From positions 256,491,330 to 256,555,329 of the forward strand of contig JAIOJX010000026.1 of assembly GCA_022376925.1 (NCBI GenBank): a DNA stretch of 64,000 nucleotides. Direction: 5' to 3'. Position numbers and translations under genes: made by a program. The stretch is from Tragulus kanchil (Eukaryota > Chordata > Mammalia > Artiodactyla > Tragulidae). Shown here one piece after another: positions 1-11,894 of this stretch (within the stretch, counting starts at the first letter, position 1; every line of letters begins with the position of its first letter). The notes beneath the pieces were generated by a model that was not told the origin of the DNA, did no database searches, and saw nothing but the letters and a program-made list of their open reading frames with translations.

Positions 1-535
1 ATTCAATTTCTCAGTATCTATGATTTGATGTTCTTAACCCAAATTCTATCTTCAGATACTCACATATATTTGGAACTTTAATTAGTATTTGATTAGAATT
101 TTACATGATATAGTGAAGTGAAAGTTCTCTTCATGATGTGCTGAAATAATGTAGGTGCCCAGAGTCTTTAACTAAACTTGATTTTATAGGGGATCTTGGT
201 AATATTATGGGGAATGTAGGTTTTCAGTTTATCTAATTTTTGTGGTCCTTAAAATATATTGGTCTTATCAGAATTTATTCTGCATGTAGACAAGCATACT
301 CATGGTTTCTAAAAGGATTTAGAGTTAATAAAGCACATACAATATGATCAAAAACAATTCTGATTTATTTGTGTAAAAAGTTCCATACATTTAAGATAAT
401 ATTTTTTTTCTAGTTTCATTGTTTATAGAATCCAGTCTGTGAGATAATTTTTAAAATAAGAATGTTCATTGCAGTGTTTTATATACTAGCTCAAATTAAA
501 ATAAAATAAAATAGACTAGGGGTATATTTTACATA
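1..535. other. AT-rich single-copy DNA, no feature seen
   Basis: No long frame, no recognisable repeat and no RNA gene is visible. The stretch ends where the minus-strand BovB element begins. Confidence 0.6.
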
Positions 536-2246
536 TATTGTTGTTCAGTCACACAGTTGTGTCCAACTCTTTGCAACCCCATGGACTGCAGCACTATAGG
601 CCTCCGTGTCCTGCATCATCTCCTGAAGTTTGCCCCTTTTATGTCCATTGCCATCTAGCCATCATGTCCTCTGATGCCCTCTCCTCCTTCTGTCCTCAAT
701 CATTGCTAGCATAGGGAATTTTCCAATGAGTCAGCTCTTCACATCAGATGACCAAAATACTGGAGCTTCAGCTTCAGCATCAGTGTTTCCAATGAGTTTC
801 CAATGAGTATTTAGGGTTGATTTCCTTTAAGATTGACTGGTTCGATCTCCTCACTGTCAAAGGGACTCTTATGAGTCTTCTCGAACACCACAGTTTAAAG
901 GTATCAATTCTTTCGCTCTCTGCCTTCTTTACAGTCCAGTTCTTGCAACCATATATGACCACTGGGAAAATCATAGCCTTGACTATATGGACCTTTGGTG
1001 GCAGAGTGATGTCTGCTTTTCACACACCAACTAGGCTTGTTATTGTTTTCCTGAGAGGAAGCAATTGTCTTCATGGCTGCAGTCATCTGTAGTGATTTTA
1101 GAGCCCAAGAAGAGAATATCTGCCATTGCTTCCACCTTTTCTCCATTTGCCATGAAGTAATGGGGGCTGGTTGCCATAATATTAGTTCCTTTTATATTTC
1201 ATTTTAAGCTGAGTTTTTCACTTTCCTTTTTCATCCCTGTCAAGGAGTTCTTATAGTTCCTTTCTGCTTTCTATTATTAGAGTGATATCATCTGCATAGC
1301 TGAGGTTGTTGATGTTTCTCCTGCCTATCTTGAGTCCAGCTTGTAACTCATCCAGCCTGGAATTTCTCATGATGTGCTCAAAGTATAAGTTAAACAAACA
1401 GGGTGACAACATACAGCCCTGTCGTTCTCCTTTCTCAATCTTGAACCAATCATTTGTCCCATACAATCTTGATCCAAATAAGGTTTCTCAGGAGACAGGT
1501 AAGATGGTCTGGTATTCCCATCTGTTTAAGAGCTTTCCACAGTTTGTTATGAAAAATACAGTAAAATGCTTTGTATAGTCAATGAAACAGAAGTTGATGT
1601 TTTTCTGGAATTCCCTTGTTTTCTTTATGATCCAGGGAAGGTGGGCAATTTGATCTCTGGTTCCTCTGTCTTTTCTAAACCCAGCTTGGACATCTGGAAG
1701 TCTTGGTTCATGTACTGCTAAAGCCTAGCAGGCAGGATTTTAAGCATGACCTTACTAGCATGGGAGAGCAGTGCCGTTGTCTGATAGTTTGAATATTCTT
1801 TTCTACTGCCCTTCTTGAGAATAGGGATGAGGATTGACATTATCCAATCCCATGGCCACTGATGGGTCTTCCATATTTGCTGACATATAGAGTGAAACAC
1901 TTTGATAGCATCCTCTTTTATGGTTTTGAATAGCTTTACTGGAATTCCATGGCATCCACTAGCTTTATTGACAGTAGTGTTTCCTAAGCCCCACCTGACC
2001 ACTCTCTAGAATGTCTGACTCTGGGGGACTGACCACACCTTCCTGGTTATCTGGTTCATTAAGATCTTTTTTGTACAGATCTTCTGTGTACTCTTTCTAT
2101 ATCTTCTTGATGTCTTCTGCTTCTACCAGGTCTCTCTTCTAACAGTTTCTGCTCTTTATCATTTCCATCTTTGGGCAAAATGTTTCCTTGATATTTCCAA
2201 TTTTCCTGAAGAGATCTCTAGTCTTTACCCTTCTATTGTGTTCCCC
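536..2246 (-). mobile_element. BovB (RTE-type) LINE, degraded, minus strand
   Basis: A 5'-truncated BovB non-LTR retrotransposon read on the minus strand, with its 3' terminus near 536, where the plus strand shows the complement of the ruminant BovB/Bov-A end. Minus-strand translation gives separated pieces of reverse transcriptase: an upstream piece at 1718-2002, a middle piece at 1251-1466 carrying the catalytic box Tyr-Ala-Asp-Asp at 1287-1298, and a C-terminal piece at 780-974 containing the BovB-typical YGCKNWTVKKAE. These pieces lie in different frames, so the element is dead. The endonuclease half is absent. The element is cut by the first tandem duplication, which repeats its upstream part at 2613-3282. 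Family membership is firm; the exact 5' limit is estimated from where RT similarity stops. Confidence 0.9.
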
Positions 2247-2300
2247 TATTTTAAGTATATGTTATAAATGTAAATATACATATAACATATACTTAAAATA
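2247..2300. repeat. Perfect 20-bp inverted repeat, 14-nt loop
   Basis: Arm 2247-2266 is the exact reverse complement of 2281-2300, with loop 2267-2280. Both arms are AT-rich and could extrude as a cruciform or fold as RNA. It sits exactly at the 5' edge of the BovB piece. A second copy created by the tandem duplication lies at 3283-3336. Confidence 0.9.
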
Positions 2301-2307
2301 GAGTAAC

Positions 2308-2408
2308 TGGTTGCCATTCCCTTCTCCACAGGATCTTTCCAACCCAAGGATTGAATGTGGGTCTCTTGCATTGCAGGCAGATTCTTTAAAATCTGAGCCA
2401 ATGAGAAA
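2308..2408 (-). mobile_element. Bov-tA-type SINE fragment, minus strand
   Basis: The plus strand shows the complement of the SINE head and middle: a GGTTGCCATTCCCTTCTCC-like run, then the complement of the tRNA-like part with its GCAGGCAGATTCTTT signature. Only about 100 bp remain. Copied at 3343-3443 by duplication 1. Confidence 0.75.
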
Positions 2409-2612
2409 GACAGCTTATACATTATGAAGGATATATTATATATATTTAATAAGAATACATATTTACACATATCATATTTTAAAAAATCATATTTGTATGT
2501 TATATATTTAATAAGATATATTATATATATTTATAAATTATGCTTTTATAACTTAGAATACAGTGTGGTTGTAAGAAGGAATGAAGTATGCTTCTTTGCA
2601 TTGTTATAAAAC

Positions 2613-3282
2613 AGTCAATGAAACAGAAGTTGATGTTTTTCTGGAATTCCCTTGTTTTCTTTATGATCCAGGGAAGGTGGGCAATTTGATCTCTGGTTCC
2701 TCTGTCTTTTCTAAACCCAGCTTGGACATCTGGAAGTCTTGGTTCATGTACTGCTAAAGCCTAGCAGGCAGGATTTTAAGCATGACCTTACTAGCATGGG
2801 AGAGCAGTGCCGTTGTCTGATAGTTTGAATATTCTTTTCTACTGCCCTTCTTGAGAATAGGGATGAGGATTGACATTATCCAATCCCATGGCCACTGATG
2901 GGTCTTCCATATTTGCTGACATATAGAGTGAAACACTTTGATAGCATCCTCTTTTATGGTTTTGAATAGCTTTACTGGAATTCCATGGCATCCACTAGCT
3001 TTATTGACAGTAGTGTTTCCTAAGCCCCACCTGACCACTCTCTAGAATGTCTGACTCTGGGGGACTGACCACACCTTCCTGGTTATCTGGTTCATTAAGA
3101 TCTTTTTTGTACAGATCTTCTGTGTACTCTTTCTATATCTTCTTGATGTCTTCTGCTTCTACCAGGTCTCTCTTCTAACAGTTTCTGCTCTTTATCATTT
3201 CCATCTTTGGGCAAAATGTTTCCTTGATATTTCCAATTTTCCTGAAGAGATCTCTAGTCTTTACCCTTCTATTGTGTTCCCC
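2613..3282 (-). mobile_element. Second copy of BovB 5' part
   Basis: This repeats 1577-2246 exactly as far as I can read, including the upstream RT piece (2754-3038). It arises from tandem duplication 1 and not from a separate insertion, since its flanks are copied with it. Confidence 0.9.
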
Positions 3283-3811
3283 TATTTTAAGTATATGTTA
3301 TAAATGTAAATATACATATAACATATACTTAAAATAAATAACTGGTTGCCATTCCCTTCTCCACAGGATCTTTCCAACCCAAGGATTGAATGTGGGTCTC
3401 TTGCATTGCAGGCAGATTCTTTAAAATCTGAGCCAATGAGAAAGACAGCTTATACATTATGAAGGATATATTATATATATTTAATAAGAATACATATTTA
3501 CACATATCATATTTTAAAAAATCATATTTGTATGTTATATATTTAATAAGATATATTATATATATTTATAAATTATGCTTTTATAACTTAGAATACAGTG
3601 TGGTTGTAAGAAGGAATGAAGTATGCTTCTTTGCATTGTTATAAAACAGTATGTGAATGGTATAGTGAAGAGTTGAAAAACTAGTTTGAAAGCTGAGCAT
3701 TTATGATTCCATAAATTTTTGCTAAATATGCATATATGTAATTATGCATACTTAGAATAAAAATCTGAAGGGAAACATGTATATATATATCAAACTGTTA
3801 CTAATTAAAAC

Positions 3812-3995
3812 TAACATATTGAACACACTTTATTCTAGGCTCTGTTATAAATGTTTTATATATATCATTTTAAATAGTCCCACAGCAAGTTTATGAATTA
3901 TTATTATCTTGATTTTGTAGATGAAACTGAATCACTGAGAGATGACATAACTTGCCAAAAACACTTCATTATCTAACACTATTCTTGGGATGTGA
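3812..3995 (-). mobile_element. MIR SINE, minus strand
   Basis: An ancient mammalian MIR: the plus strand carries the complement of the MIR core (TTATTATC..GATTTTGTAGATGAAACTGA, then a GACATAACTTGCC segment). Highly diverged. Confidence 0.7.
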
Positions 3996-4378
3996 ATATT
4001 AAAATGACTCTTACCTCTACCTTGTTTATAGTCTATGCTAGAATTCTCAATGATGAGCATGTACTACTTTTAATTTCATAAAACAGAGAGAGATATTTTT
4101 CATTTGTGGAAAAAAGATCACTACAAAAGTGGAAATCAGTGGGAAACACCTGATTTCAATTTTCCAGGTATGATATATTATTTAAAATGTAAAAAAACAT
4201 ACCTGAAAATCTGTCTTCCTGAGTCTTCAAAAATCCATTATTTTTAAAAATAAATTCAGTTTAGATCTCCAATTCTCCCACACAAATAATTGAATAAAAA
4301 TTCAATCTGTTTTAAGTCTTTGCATGGTCATTCCATCTTTTCCTAAAAACTCTTACAATGAGCTTCAAAATACATGAG

Positions 4379-4600
4379 GGGCCTCCCTGGTGGCTCAGAC
4401 AATAAAAAATCTGCCTGCAATTAGGGAGACTTGAATTAGATCCTTGGGTCAGGAATATCCCATGGAGAAAAGAATGGCTGCTCACTCCGGTATTCTTGCC
4501 TGGAGAATTCCATGAATAGAGGAGCCTTGTGGGCTATAGTCCATGGGGTCAAAAAGAATCAGACATGACTGAGAGACTAACACATTCACTTCATTTTTCA
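4379..4600 (+). mobile_element. Bov-tA SINE, plus strand
   Basis: A full-length-looking ruminant SINE: a tRNA-like head (GGGGCCTCCCTGGTGGCTCA) followed by the BovA body with CCGGTATTCTTGCCTGGAGAA and the CAGACATGACTGAG end. Copied at 5460-5681 by duplication 2. Confidence 0.9.
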
Positions 4601-5459
4601 AAGCACATGAAATAATGCCTTCGTTTTAAAATTAGTTTATAGAATTTTAAAAACACACAGAATCAATATGATGAAATCACTGAACAACTGAAAAAAATCA
4701 GGTTCCTTTTAACTAAATTCTGTTAATGTATTCACCGAATGAAACAAAGGAAAATCACGCTTGTAAAACCATTCAGTGCATAGAATTCTGGGTATCTGTT
4801 GCTATGTAACAAACCACTCCTCAAATAGCCAATTTATTATTATTTTGCATAGTTCTGTAGGTTAACTTCTGAAATGATTTGTTCAAGCTTAGGTTTCTTC
4901 ATGATTCATTAGATTTTGGTTGTGATTGTAGCCATCTGAAGGCTGAACTATACTAGCTATTGAAGATGGTGCACTTCACTTGGTTGGCAGTTGAATCTGG
5001 TAGATGACTGGGAGTTTAAGAAGAGCCATTGACTGTAATGCTTACAAGGACCTTCAAGTGGCTTCGGCTTCTTAGAGAATGGTGCCTTAATTTCTAGAGA
5101 AAGCATCTGCAATATGAGTATTTGCTTGTAAGCTTTACAAGAGGCAGAAAGTAGAAGTTGCCAGGTCAATGAAAGGCTAATCCCAGAATTAGGAGAGCAT
5201 TAATTCTTTCAAAGAAGACGCAGGGCCCACCTATATTCAAAAATAGGCTCTCTCTTTGACTGAACAGTGGCAAGAGATGGAGGATAAGGGAGACACTTAG
5301 CCGAAAGTGCAGCATCCTGATTTTAAAGTAAACTTTGCAGTTTAGATCTCCAATTCTCCCACACAAATAATTGAATAAAAATTCAATCTGTTTTAAGTCT
5401 TTGCATGGTCATTCCATCTTTTCCTAAAAACTCTTACAATGAGCTTCAAAATACATGAG

Positions 5460-5681
5460 GGGCCTCCCTGGTGGCTCAGACAATAAAAAATCTGCCTGCA
5501 ATTAGGGAGACTTGAATTAGATCCTTGGGTCAGGAATATCCCATGGAGAAAAGAATGGCTGCTCACTCCGGTATTCTTGCCTGGAGAATTCCATGAATAG
5601 AGGAGCCTTGTGGGCTATAGTCCATGGGGTCAAAAAGAATCAGACATGACTGAGAGACTAACACATTCACTTCATTTTTCA
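5460..5681 (+). mobile_element. Bov-tA SINE, second copy
   Basis: Identical to the SINE at 4379-4600 together with its flanks, so it is a product of duplication 2 and not a new insertion. Confidence 0.9.
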
Positions 5682-6784
5682 AAGCACATGAAATAATGCC
5701 TTCGTTTTAAAATTAGTTTATAGAATTTTAAAAACACACAGAATCAATATGATGAAATCACTGAACAACTGAAAAAAATCAGGTTCCTTTTAACTAAATT
5801 CTGTTAATGTATTCACCGAATGAAACAAAGGAAAATCACGCTTGTAAAACCATTCAGTGCATAGAATTCTGGGTATCTGTTGCTATGTAACAAACCACTC
5901 CTCAAATAGCCAATTTATTATTATTTTGCATAGTTCTGTAGGTTAACTTCTGAAATGATTTGTTCAAGCTTAGGTTTCTTCATGATTCATTAGATTTTGG
6001 TTGTGATTGTAGCCATCTGAAGGCTGAACTATACTAGCTATTGAAGATGGTGCACTTCACTTGGTTGGCAGTTGAATCTGGTAGATGACTGGGAGTTTAA
6101 GAAGAGCCATTGACTGTAATGCTTACAAGGACCTTCAAGTGGCTTCGGCTTCTTAGAGAATGGTGCCTTAATTTCTAGAGAAAGCATCTGCAATATGAGT
6201 ATTTGCTTGTAAGCTTTACAAGAGGCAGAAAGTAGAAGTTGCCAGGTCAATGAAAGGCTAATCCCAGAATTAGGAGAGCATTAATTCTTTCAAAGAAGAC
6301 GCAGGGCCCACCTATATTCAAAAATAGGCTCTCTCTTTGACTGAACAGTGGCAAGAGATGGAGGATAAGGGAGACACTTAGCTGCCTTTGGAAAATGCAA
6401 CCTGCTGCAGTTGCTTAAAAAGCAACCTTTACCTAGTCTTTGCAAAATATATTTGATGTAAACATAGTATGTATGCCATTGACAAAAAAAAGTTAAATTC
6501 CTGGATATATGAGTTTGATTTACTACAGTGATCTCTTTCCAACTGATTGTGATTATTATAAACAAAATGACTATGCCTCCTTCTATTCCTGTCTATTTTT
6601 CTTATTTTCTTCCTTTGATTATTAGTGATTGGGAAATGGGGTGTTAAGAGTACAAAATAAAGGCTGGAAGTAAAGAGTTGATTTACAGAGAGATTTCTGG
6701 TTAAACCATGAGAAGTTGTCAGATAATTGCTGTTGACCTACAAAGTTAATAAGAAGAAAGATTATTTTTTGTATATTACTGTGG

Positions 6785-6965
6785 CAATAGTATACATCAC
6801 TATACCTTATATTTTCTTAAGACCTTTCATGTATATTTCTTGTTTTGAGCCTGCAAACTCATTTTATGGATAAGTACCCTGATAGATAAAGTACGTTAAG
6901 TGATGTCCTTAAAATCACTTAGCTAGTAGTGGAGAGTGAAATACAGGTCTTTCATCTTTGGGTCC
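6785..6965 (-). mobile_element. MIR SINE, minus strand, diverged
   Basis: The complement of the MIR core can be followed: CTCATTTTATGGATAAG, then a GTTAAGTGATGTCC..ATCACTTAGCTAGTAGTGG segment, matching the usual order of the MIR body. Confidence 0.65.
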
Positions 6966-8159
6966 CTCCCCTCCCCATAGTACCTCAACGGGCTTTTACT
7001 GACAAAACTGTGAAAAGCAAGTTAGGAAACAAGAATGAAAAGTGTGTAAGAGTGAAGATAGACATGTGATTGGGGCAAATAACTTGATCTTTTTTAACTT
7101 GGAAGAGAAAAATGTCTTCCATGTATAATTTTTGGGAAGATTAAATATCAAAGTGTAATAAAATCAGAGAGATGTCATCTCGTACTCATATTACAGCAAT
7201 TATCATTATGATGACATTAAAGAGTCAATTTGGTACAGTAGATAAAGCATGGAGTCAAACAGATCTAGTGTCGATTTTTCAGTGTAATCAGTAAAAATTT
7301 CCACATTTTTTTTAAAGCAGAAAGCCACTTTGGGAGAATAATTTCTGGACATTAAAATTTTCTGGGAAACTATTGTTTAACTTTGTCATATATTATTACT
7401 CACCTTTGGAAGACTACACTATGGATAAAACAACTCCCCAAATCTCAGTAGCCTACTCCAAAACTGACTTACTTTTTGCTCCTATTAAATGTATACTAAA
7501 GCAGAGGTGGGCTGTCATTGGCTCCATTTCTATATACTTCCTTATTCCAGGATCCAGGTTAAAGGGGACTGTCACTATTTGGGGAACATTATTCTCATGG
7601 CATGGGAAAATTCAACAACTCAACCATGCAATGAGTTCTAAAACTTTTGTTCATATGTGATATATATCACTTACACTCATATGTTATTAACCTAAGACAT
7701 ATTGTATGGTAAAGCTCAGCATCAGTGTGATAAGCATTCTTAATTCTTCTACCGGAAGATAACTAAATAATTAGAAACAGTAAAAAGTCTCTTATGATCT
7801 AAGATAGGAATCATGTGACTGCTAAACTGAAAGTTCCTAGGGGTAAAAAGAATCTGAAACATTTGTAAATATTCATTTCTCACTGCCTAGCACACAACTT
7901 CACACACTTATAGGTGCTCGTTAAATACTAACATGAATTCATAACACTGGCAAAGATTAACCTGTAGCAAACCCTTGCACTGTGACTCTTTGTCTCTGCA
8001 TACCCTGAATCAAAGTATCCGTGATTAAAATTTAATTTGTTTTTAATCTAGATGTGTATTCAAATATACTCAGAAAATGAATAAGACACCCTTTATATGA
8101 TTGCAATCATAATGGAGGAGAGAAAGCTATTACATGCAATTAGGTGAAATTACAGCACT
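6966..8159. other. Mostly unique AT-rich DNA with one MIR/L2-like 3' scrap
   Basis: A plus-strand scrap at about 7880-7935 resembles the shared end of L2/MIR elements (a GCCTAGCACACA..TAGGTGCTCGTTAAATA type signature). A 95-codon plus-strand frame at 7373-7660 has no recognisable domain and looks like a chance frame. Nothing else is seen. Confidence 0.5.
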
Positions 8160-8300
8160 TGGTTCATTCATTCAACAAACAGATTACTAGAGCTCTCTAC
8201 TTGCCAGGCACTGACACAAAGATGTATTTAAAGATGAGTAAGACTTAGGTAGAGCCCGTGCCCTTAATGAGTTGTAGTAACACTATAGCAGGTTCATAGC
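8160..8300 (-). mobile_element. L2 LINE 3' fragment, minus strand
   Basis: The plus strand reads as the complement of the L2 tail: ATTCATTCAACAAACAGATT, then GCCAGGCACTG and a CCCTTAATGAG segment in the expected order. Confidence 0.65.
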
Positions 8301-8565
8301 ACGTTTGATGGTGAAAAGTTCTGCAGATTAATTTGTTGCTTTGATTTTAAATTCCCAGACTAGAGCGAGGGAGGTAGATCTGTGTAGGGGTATATAACTG
8401 TTCTAACAAATCTATTTTTAATAGTCTATCTAACCTAAAGAAAATGGTAATTTTTCTAATGTCCTTAAAAATAGGAAGTAACATTGTATAGAGATATGTC
8501 TCAAGGATGCATGCCTCTTAAATCATGAGCAAAATTATCTTTATATTATGGGAAGCAATTATTCA

Positions 8566-10881
8566 TGTCTGTGTTGTACATAAAGTTAGATATCAACTAC
8601 TTGATAAGACATGCGTATGTGCAAAAAGAATAACATAGAGTGCTTTAATTGACACTTCTGCAAAGAGACTATATTCAAGAATTTTCCATTTCCTTTTCTT
8701 TCTTAACATAACAAGACATATCTCAGTTACACACCCAAGAGATATCTACAGATTAATGAAGGAGTAGAGTGAATATTGGTGGAAACGAAAGGAACATTTC
8801 CAAGCCTAACTTAAGCATTAACAGCCAGAGAATTTAAGGAACTAGATTCCGGAGTAATAGACAGTTTTTAAAGAACTCAATTACAAGACCACATTTAAAG
8901 ACCTCTATATTAAACGATCCTAATGAATCATTTGAAAAAAATCAATGTGAAGAGTCAGTTGTGAACTGACTAAATGCTGATGAATAAAATTAGAGTTAAC
9001 AAAATCTCTTCCTAATTAGCAACCTGTTACAGAAAACAGGTGGGTTTTTTGATAATGAAATCGTTTAATAAGTTACTAAAAATTACAGAAGACATATTAG
9101 ATCCTTGGCCAACCACTTTTACATTTAAAAAGCATTCTTAGAAGCGGCTTATTGCTTTAGTTGTGGGATCTGTTTCTGTGGTTAATTAACATGATATTTG
9201 ATTTTTATTGATACAAAATAGTACACAAAACCCTTTTAAAATAAAATTACTGTAACTTGAGGTTACTTACTTAGGTTGATACAGATGGCATTTAGGGAAG
9301 TTTATAAGAAGTGCTTTTAAAATAAATGTGTTTCCGCTCATATACTACAGAATAATTCTCCACAACCAAGTGAGGACTGTGATGGGGATGGTGATCAAAG
9401 GGAACTTGTGTGTGTGCCACCCAGAGACGGCACCCCAGCAGCTGCGATAGATGGTTTTTCCTCCTCACAAGTGCTTGAGCTATTTTATTCATTCCAGTTG
9501 GTCCTCACATCTCGGTACCAATATGGCAGTGCTCTTGATCTGAGTCACCTGCCTATTGTATAATTTTTGTAAAGGCTTTAACTCTCTCCTACCTTCTGTC
9601 TCTATGTCACCTTCACCAGAACTATAGTGAAACCCATTTCAGGTGACAATCAGAAGAATCCCACCCTCTCCCTCAAGTTACAATGACCGCCTGCAGCATA
9701 ATGCACTGAGTACCCTACCCTATAGGGCTTTTTGTCTGTGTTGTACATAAAGTTAGATATCATCTACTTGATAAGACATGCGTATGTGCAAAAAGAATAA
9801 CATAGAGTGCTTTAATTGACACTTCTGCAAAGAGACTATATTCAAGAATTTTCCATTTCCTTTTCTTTCTTAACATAACAAGACATATCTCAGTTACACA
9901 CCCAAGAGATATCTACAGATTAATGAAGGAGTAGAGTGAATATTGGTGGAAACGAAAGGAACATTTCCAAGCCTAACTTAAGCATTAACAGCCAGAGAAT
10001 TTAAGGAACTAGATTCCGGAGTAATAGACAGTTTTTAAAGAACTCAATTACAAGACCACATTTAAAGACCTCTATATTAAACGATCCTAATGAATCATTT
10101 GAAAAAAATCAATGTGAAGAGTCAGTTGTGAACTGACTAAATGCTGATGAATAAAATTAGAGTTAACAAAATCTCTTCCTAATTAGCAACCTGTTACAGA
10201 AAACAGGTGGGTTTTTTGATAATGAAATCGTTTAATAAGTTACTAAAAATTACAGAAGACATATTAGATCCTTGGCCAACCACTTTTACATTTAAAAAGC
10301 ATTCTTAGAAGCGGCTTATTGCTTTAGTTGTGGGATCTGTTTCTGTGGTTAATTAACATGATATTTGATTTTTATTGATACAAAATAGTACACAAAACCC
10401 TTTTAAAATAAAATTACTGTAACTTGAGGTTACTTACTTAGGTTGATACAGATGGCATTTAGGGAAGTTTATAAGAAGTGCTTTTAAAATAAATGTGTTT
10501 CCCGCTCATATACTACAGAATAATTCTCCACAACCAAGTGAGGACTGTGATGGGGATGGTGATCAAAGGGAACTTGTGTGTGTGCCACCCAGAGACGGCA
10601 CCCCAGCAGCTGCGATAGATGGTTTTTCCTCCTCACAAGTGCTTGAGCTATTTTATTCATTCCAGTTGGTCCTCACATCTCGGTACCAATATGGCAGTGC
10701 TCTTGATCTGAGTCACCTGCCTATTGTATAATTTTTGTAAAGGCTTTAACTCTCTCCTACCTTCTGTCTCTATGTCACCTTCACCAGAACTATAGTGAAA
10801 CCCATTTCAGGTGACAATCAGAAGAATCCCACCCTCTCCCTCAAGTTACAATGACCGCCTGCAGCATAATGCACTGAGTAC
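8566..10881. repeat. Tandem duplication 3 (period 1,167-1,168 bp) with 19-bp filler
   Basis: Bases 8566-9713 recur at 9733-10881. The inner difference is one extra C in a short C run (near 9335 versus 10501), and one substitution sits near the left edge (8595 versus 9762). The spacer 9714-9732 resembles, loosely, the DNA before copy one. A 66-codon minus frame (9292-9492) in one copy and a 78-codon plus frame (10495-10731) in the other come from this segment and show no known domain. The block at about 9340-9720 is less AT-rich than its surroundings but unrecognised. Confidence 0.95.
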
Positions 10882-11021
10882 TCCATATACCGTGGACTAT
10901 GGTATGTATGTAGGTTTTAAGTCTAAAATCAAAATCTGAAAAGAAAACTCAAATAATAAACTATATTAATTAGTGAGTAAACTAATAACAAATTGTAATG
11001 TGAAAGATATGATTACAAATG

Positions 11022-11246
11022 TGTGCATGCTCAGTTGCTTCAGTCGTTTCTGACTCTTTGTGATCCTATGGACTGTTGACTGCCAGGTTCCTCTGTCAAT
11101 GGGATTCTCCAGGCAAGAACATTGGAGTGTGTTTCCATGCCTTTCTCTGGGGGTTCTTCTCAACCCAAGGATCAAACCTGCATCTCTTGTGTGGCTTGCA
11201 TTGGCAGGTGGGTTCTTTACCACTAGCACCAACTGAGAAGCCCCCA
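11022..11246 (-). mobile_element. Bov-tA SINE, minus strand
   Basis: The plus strand starts with the complement of the BovA end (GCTCAGTTGCTTCAGTCGTT) and runs through the complement of the tRNA-like head near 11220-11245. Near full length. Confidence 0.9.
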
Positions 11247-11894
11247 TGATTACAAATAAACTATGTCACTTACAAATTTTACTCAAACTTGAGAATAATT
11301 TTATGTGCCCCACTTTTTGTGTGTCCTACTAAAATTTGGAGTTTTTCTTTTTTAAATAAAGCTTGCTTTGAAATTCTTATAACCAAAGTTATATAAATTG
11401 TGAGTTCTTGTGTTATTTTAGATAAAGTTCAGTCTGTATGCAGTTTAAAATAAATAAGTCAAAAAAGTAAATACTGTTGGGGTAGGAAATTTACAAGTGA
11501 GACTTAAAAAAAATAGTAAGGCAGAGATGCATTTTAGGAAATTCATACCCAACCATAAACTTTTTCTTTATACTTTAACCCACCAGGTGCAAGAGAATAA
11601 GAATAAAGTTTGTGAAGATCTGAGAAAAAACTAAGATACAATATAAAGATTTTTCTTAAAAGAGTTGTACTAGTCTAAAAAAATAAACAGATGGTCTATG
11701 GGTGGGAAAGATACAAAAGCCTTTTGACACCAAATGGCTTAGTAGTTTTGGAACCATAGCATTTTAGAACTCATCAAATTTAGGCTCTTAATAAACAGAT
11801 GAAGAATCTGAGCCAGAGAATTTAAGGGACTAAACTCCAGAGTAATGAACAATTTTTAAAGAACTCAATTTTAAGACAATATTTACAGAGTTTT
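11247..11894. other. AT-rich DNA, no feature seen
   Basis: No repeat family, RNA gene or plausible exon recognised. A stretch near 11812-11880 resembles 8827-8905 (GCCAGAGAATTTAAGG and following), a weak internal similarity that may be an old shared element. Confidence 0.45.

Larger units (their letters stand above)
1577..3648. repeat. Tandem duplication 1 (period about 1,036 bp)
   Basis: Bases 1577-2612 are repeated directly at 2613-3648. The copies differ by one small change near 2301 versus 3337 (a GAG/AA difference). The junction shares only about 3 bp (AGT). The copied unit contains the 5' part of the BovB piece, an inverted repeat, a SINE scrap and AT-rich DNA, so it does not correspond to a mobile element. 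Probable assembly artefact; a real recent duplication is the alternative. Confidence 0.95.
4257..6382. repeat. Tandem duplication 2 (period 1,081 bp) with 36-bp filler
   Basis: Bases 4257-5301 recur at 5338-6382 with no difference seen. Between them lies 5302-5337, which is not plain single-copy DNA. Its first half resembles, with errors, the sequence that follows copy two (6383-6405). Its second half resembles the sequence that precedes copy one (4235-4256). That is what an unpolished noisy read crossing a misjoined overlap would leave. Confidence 0.95.
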
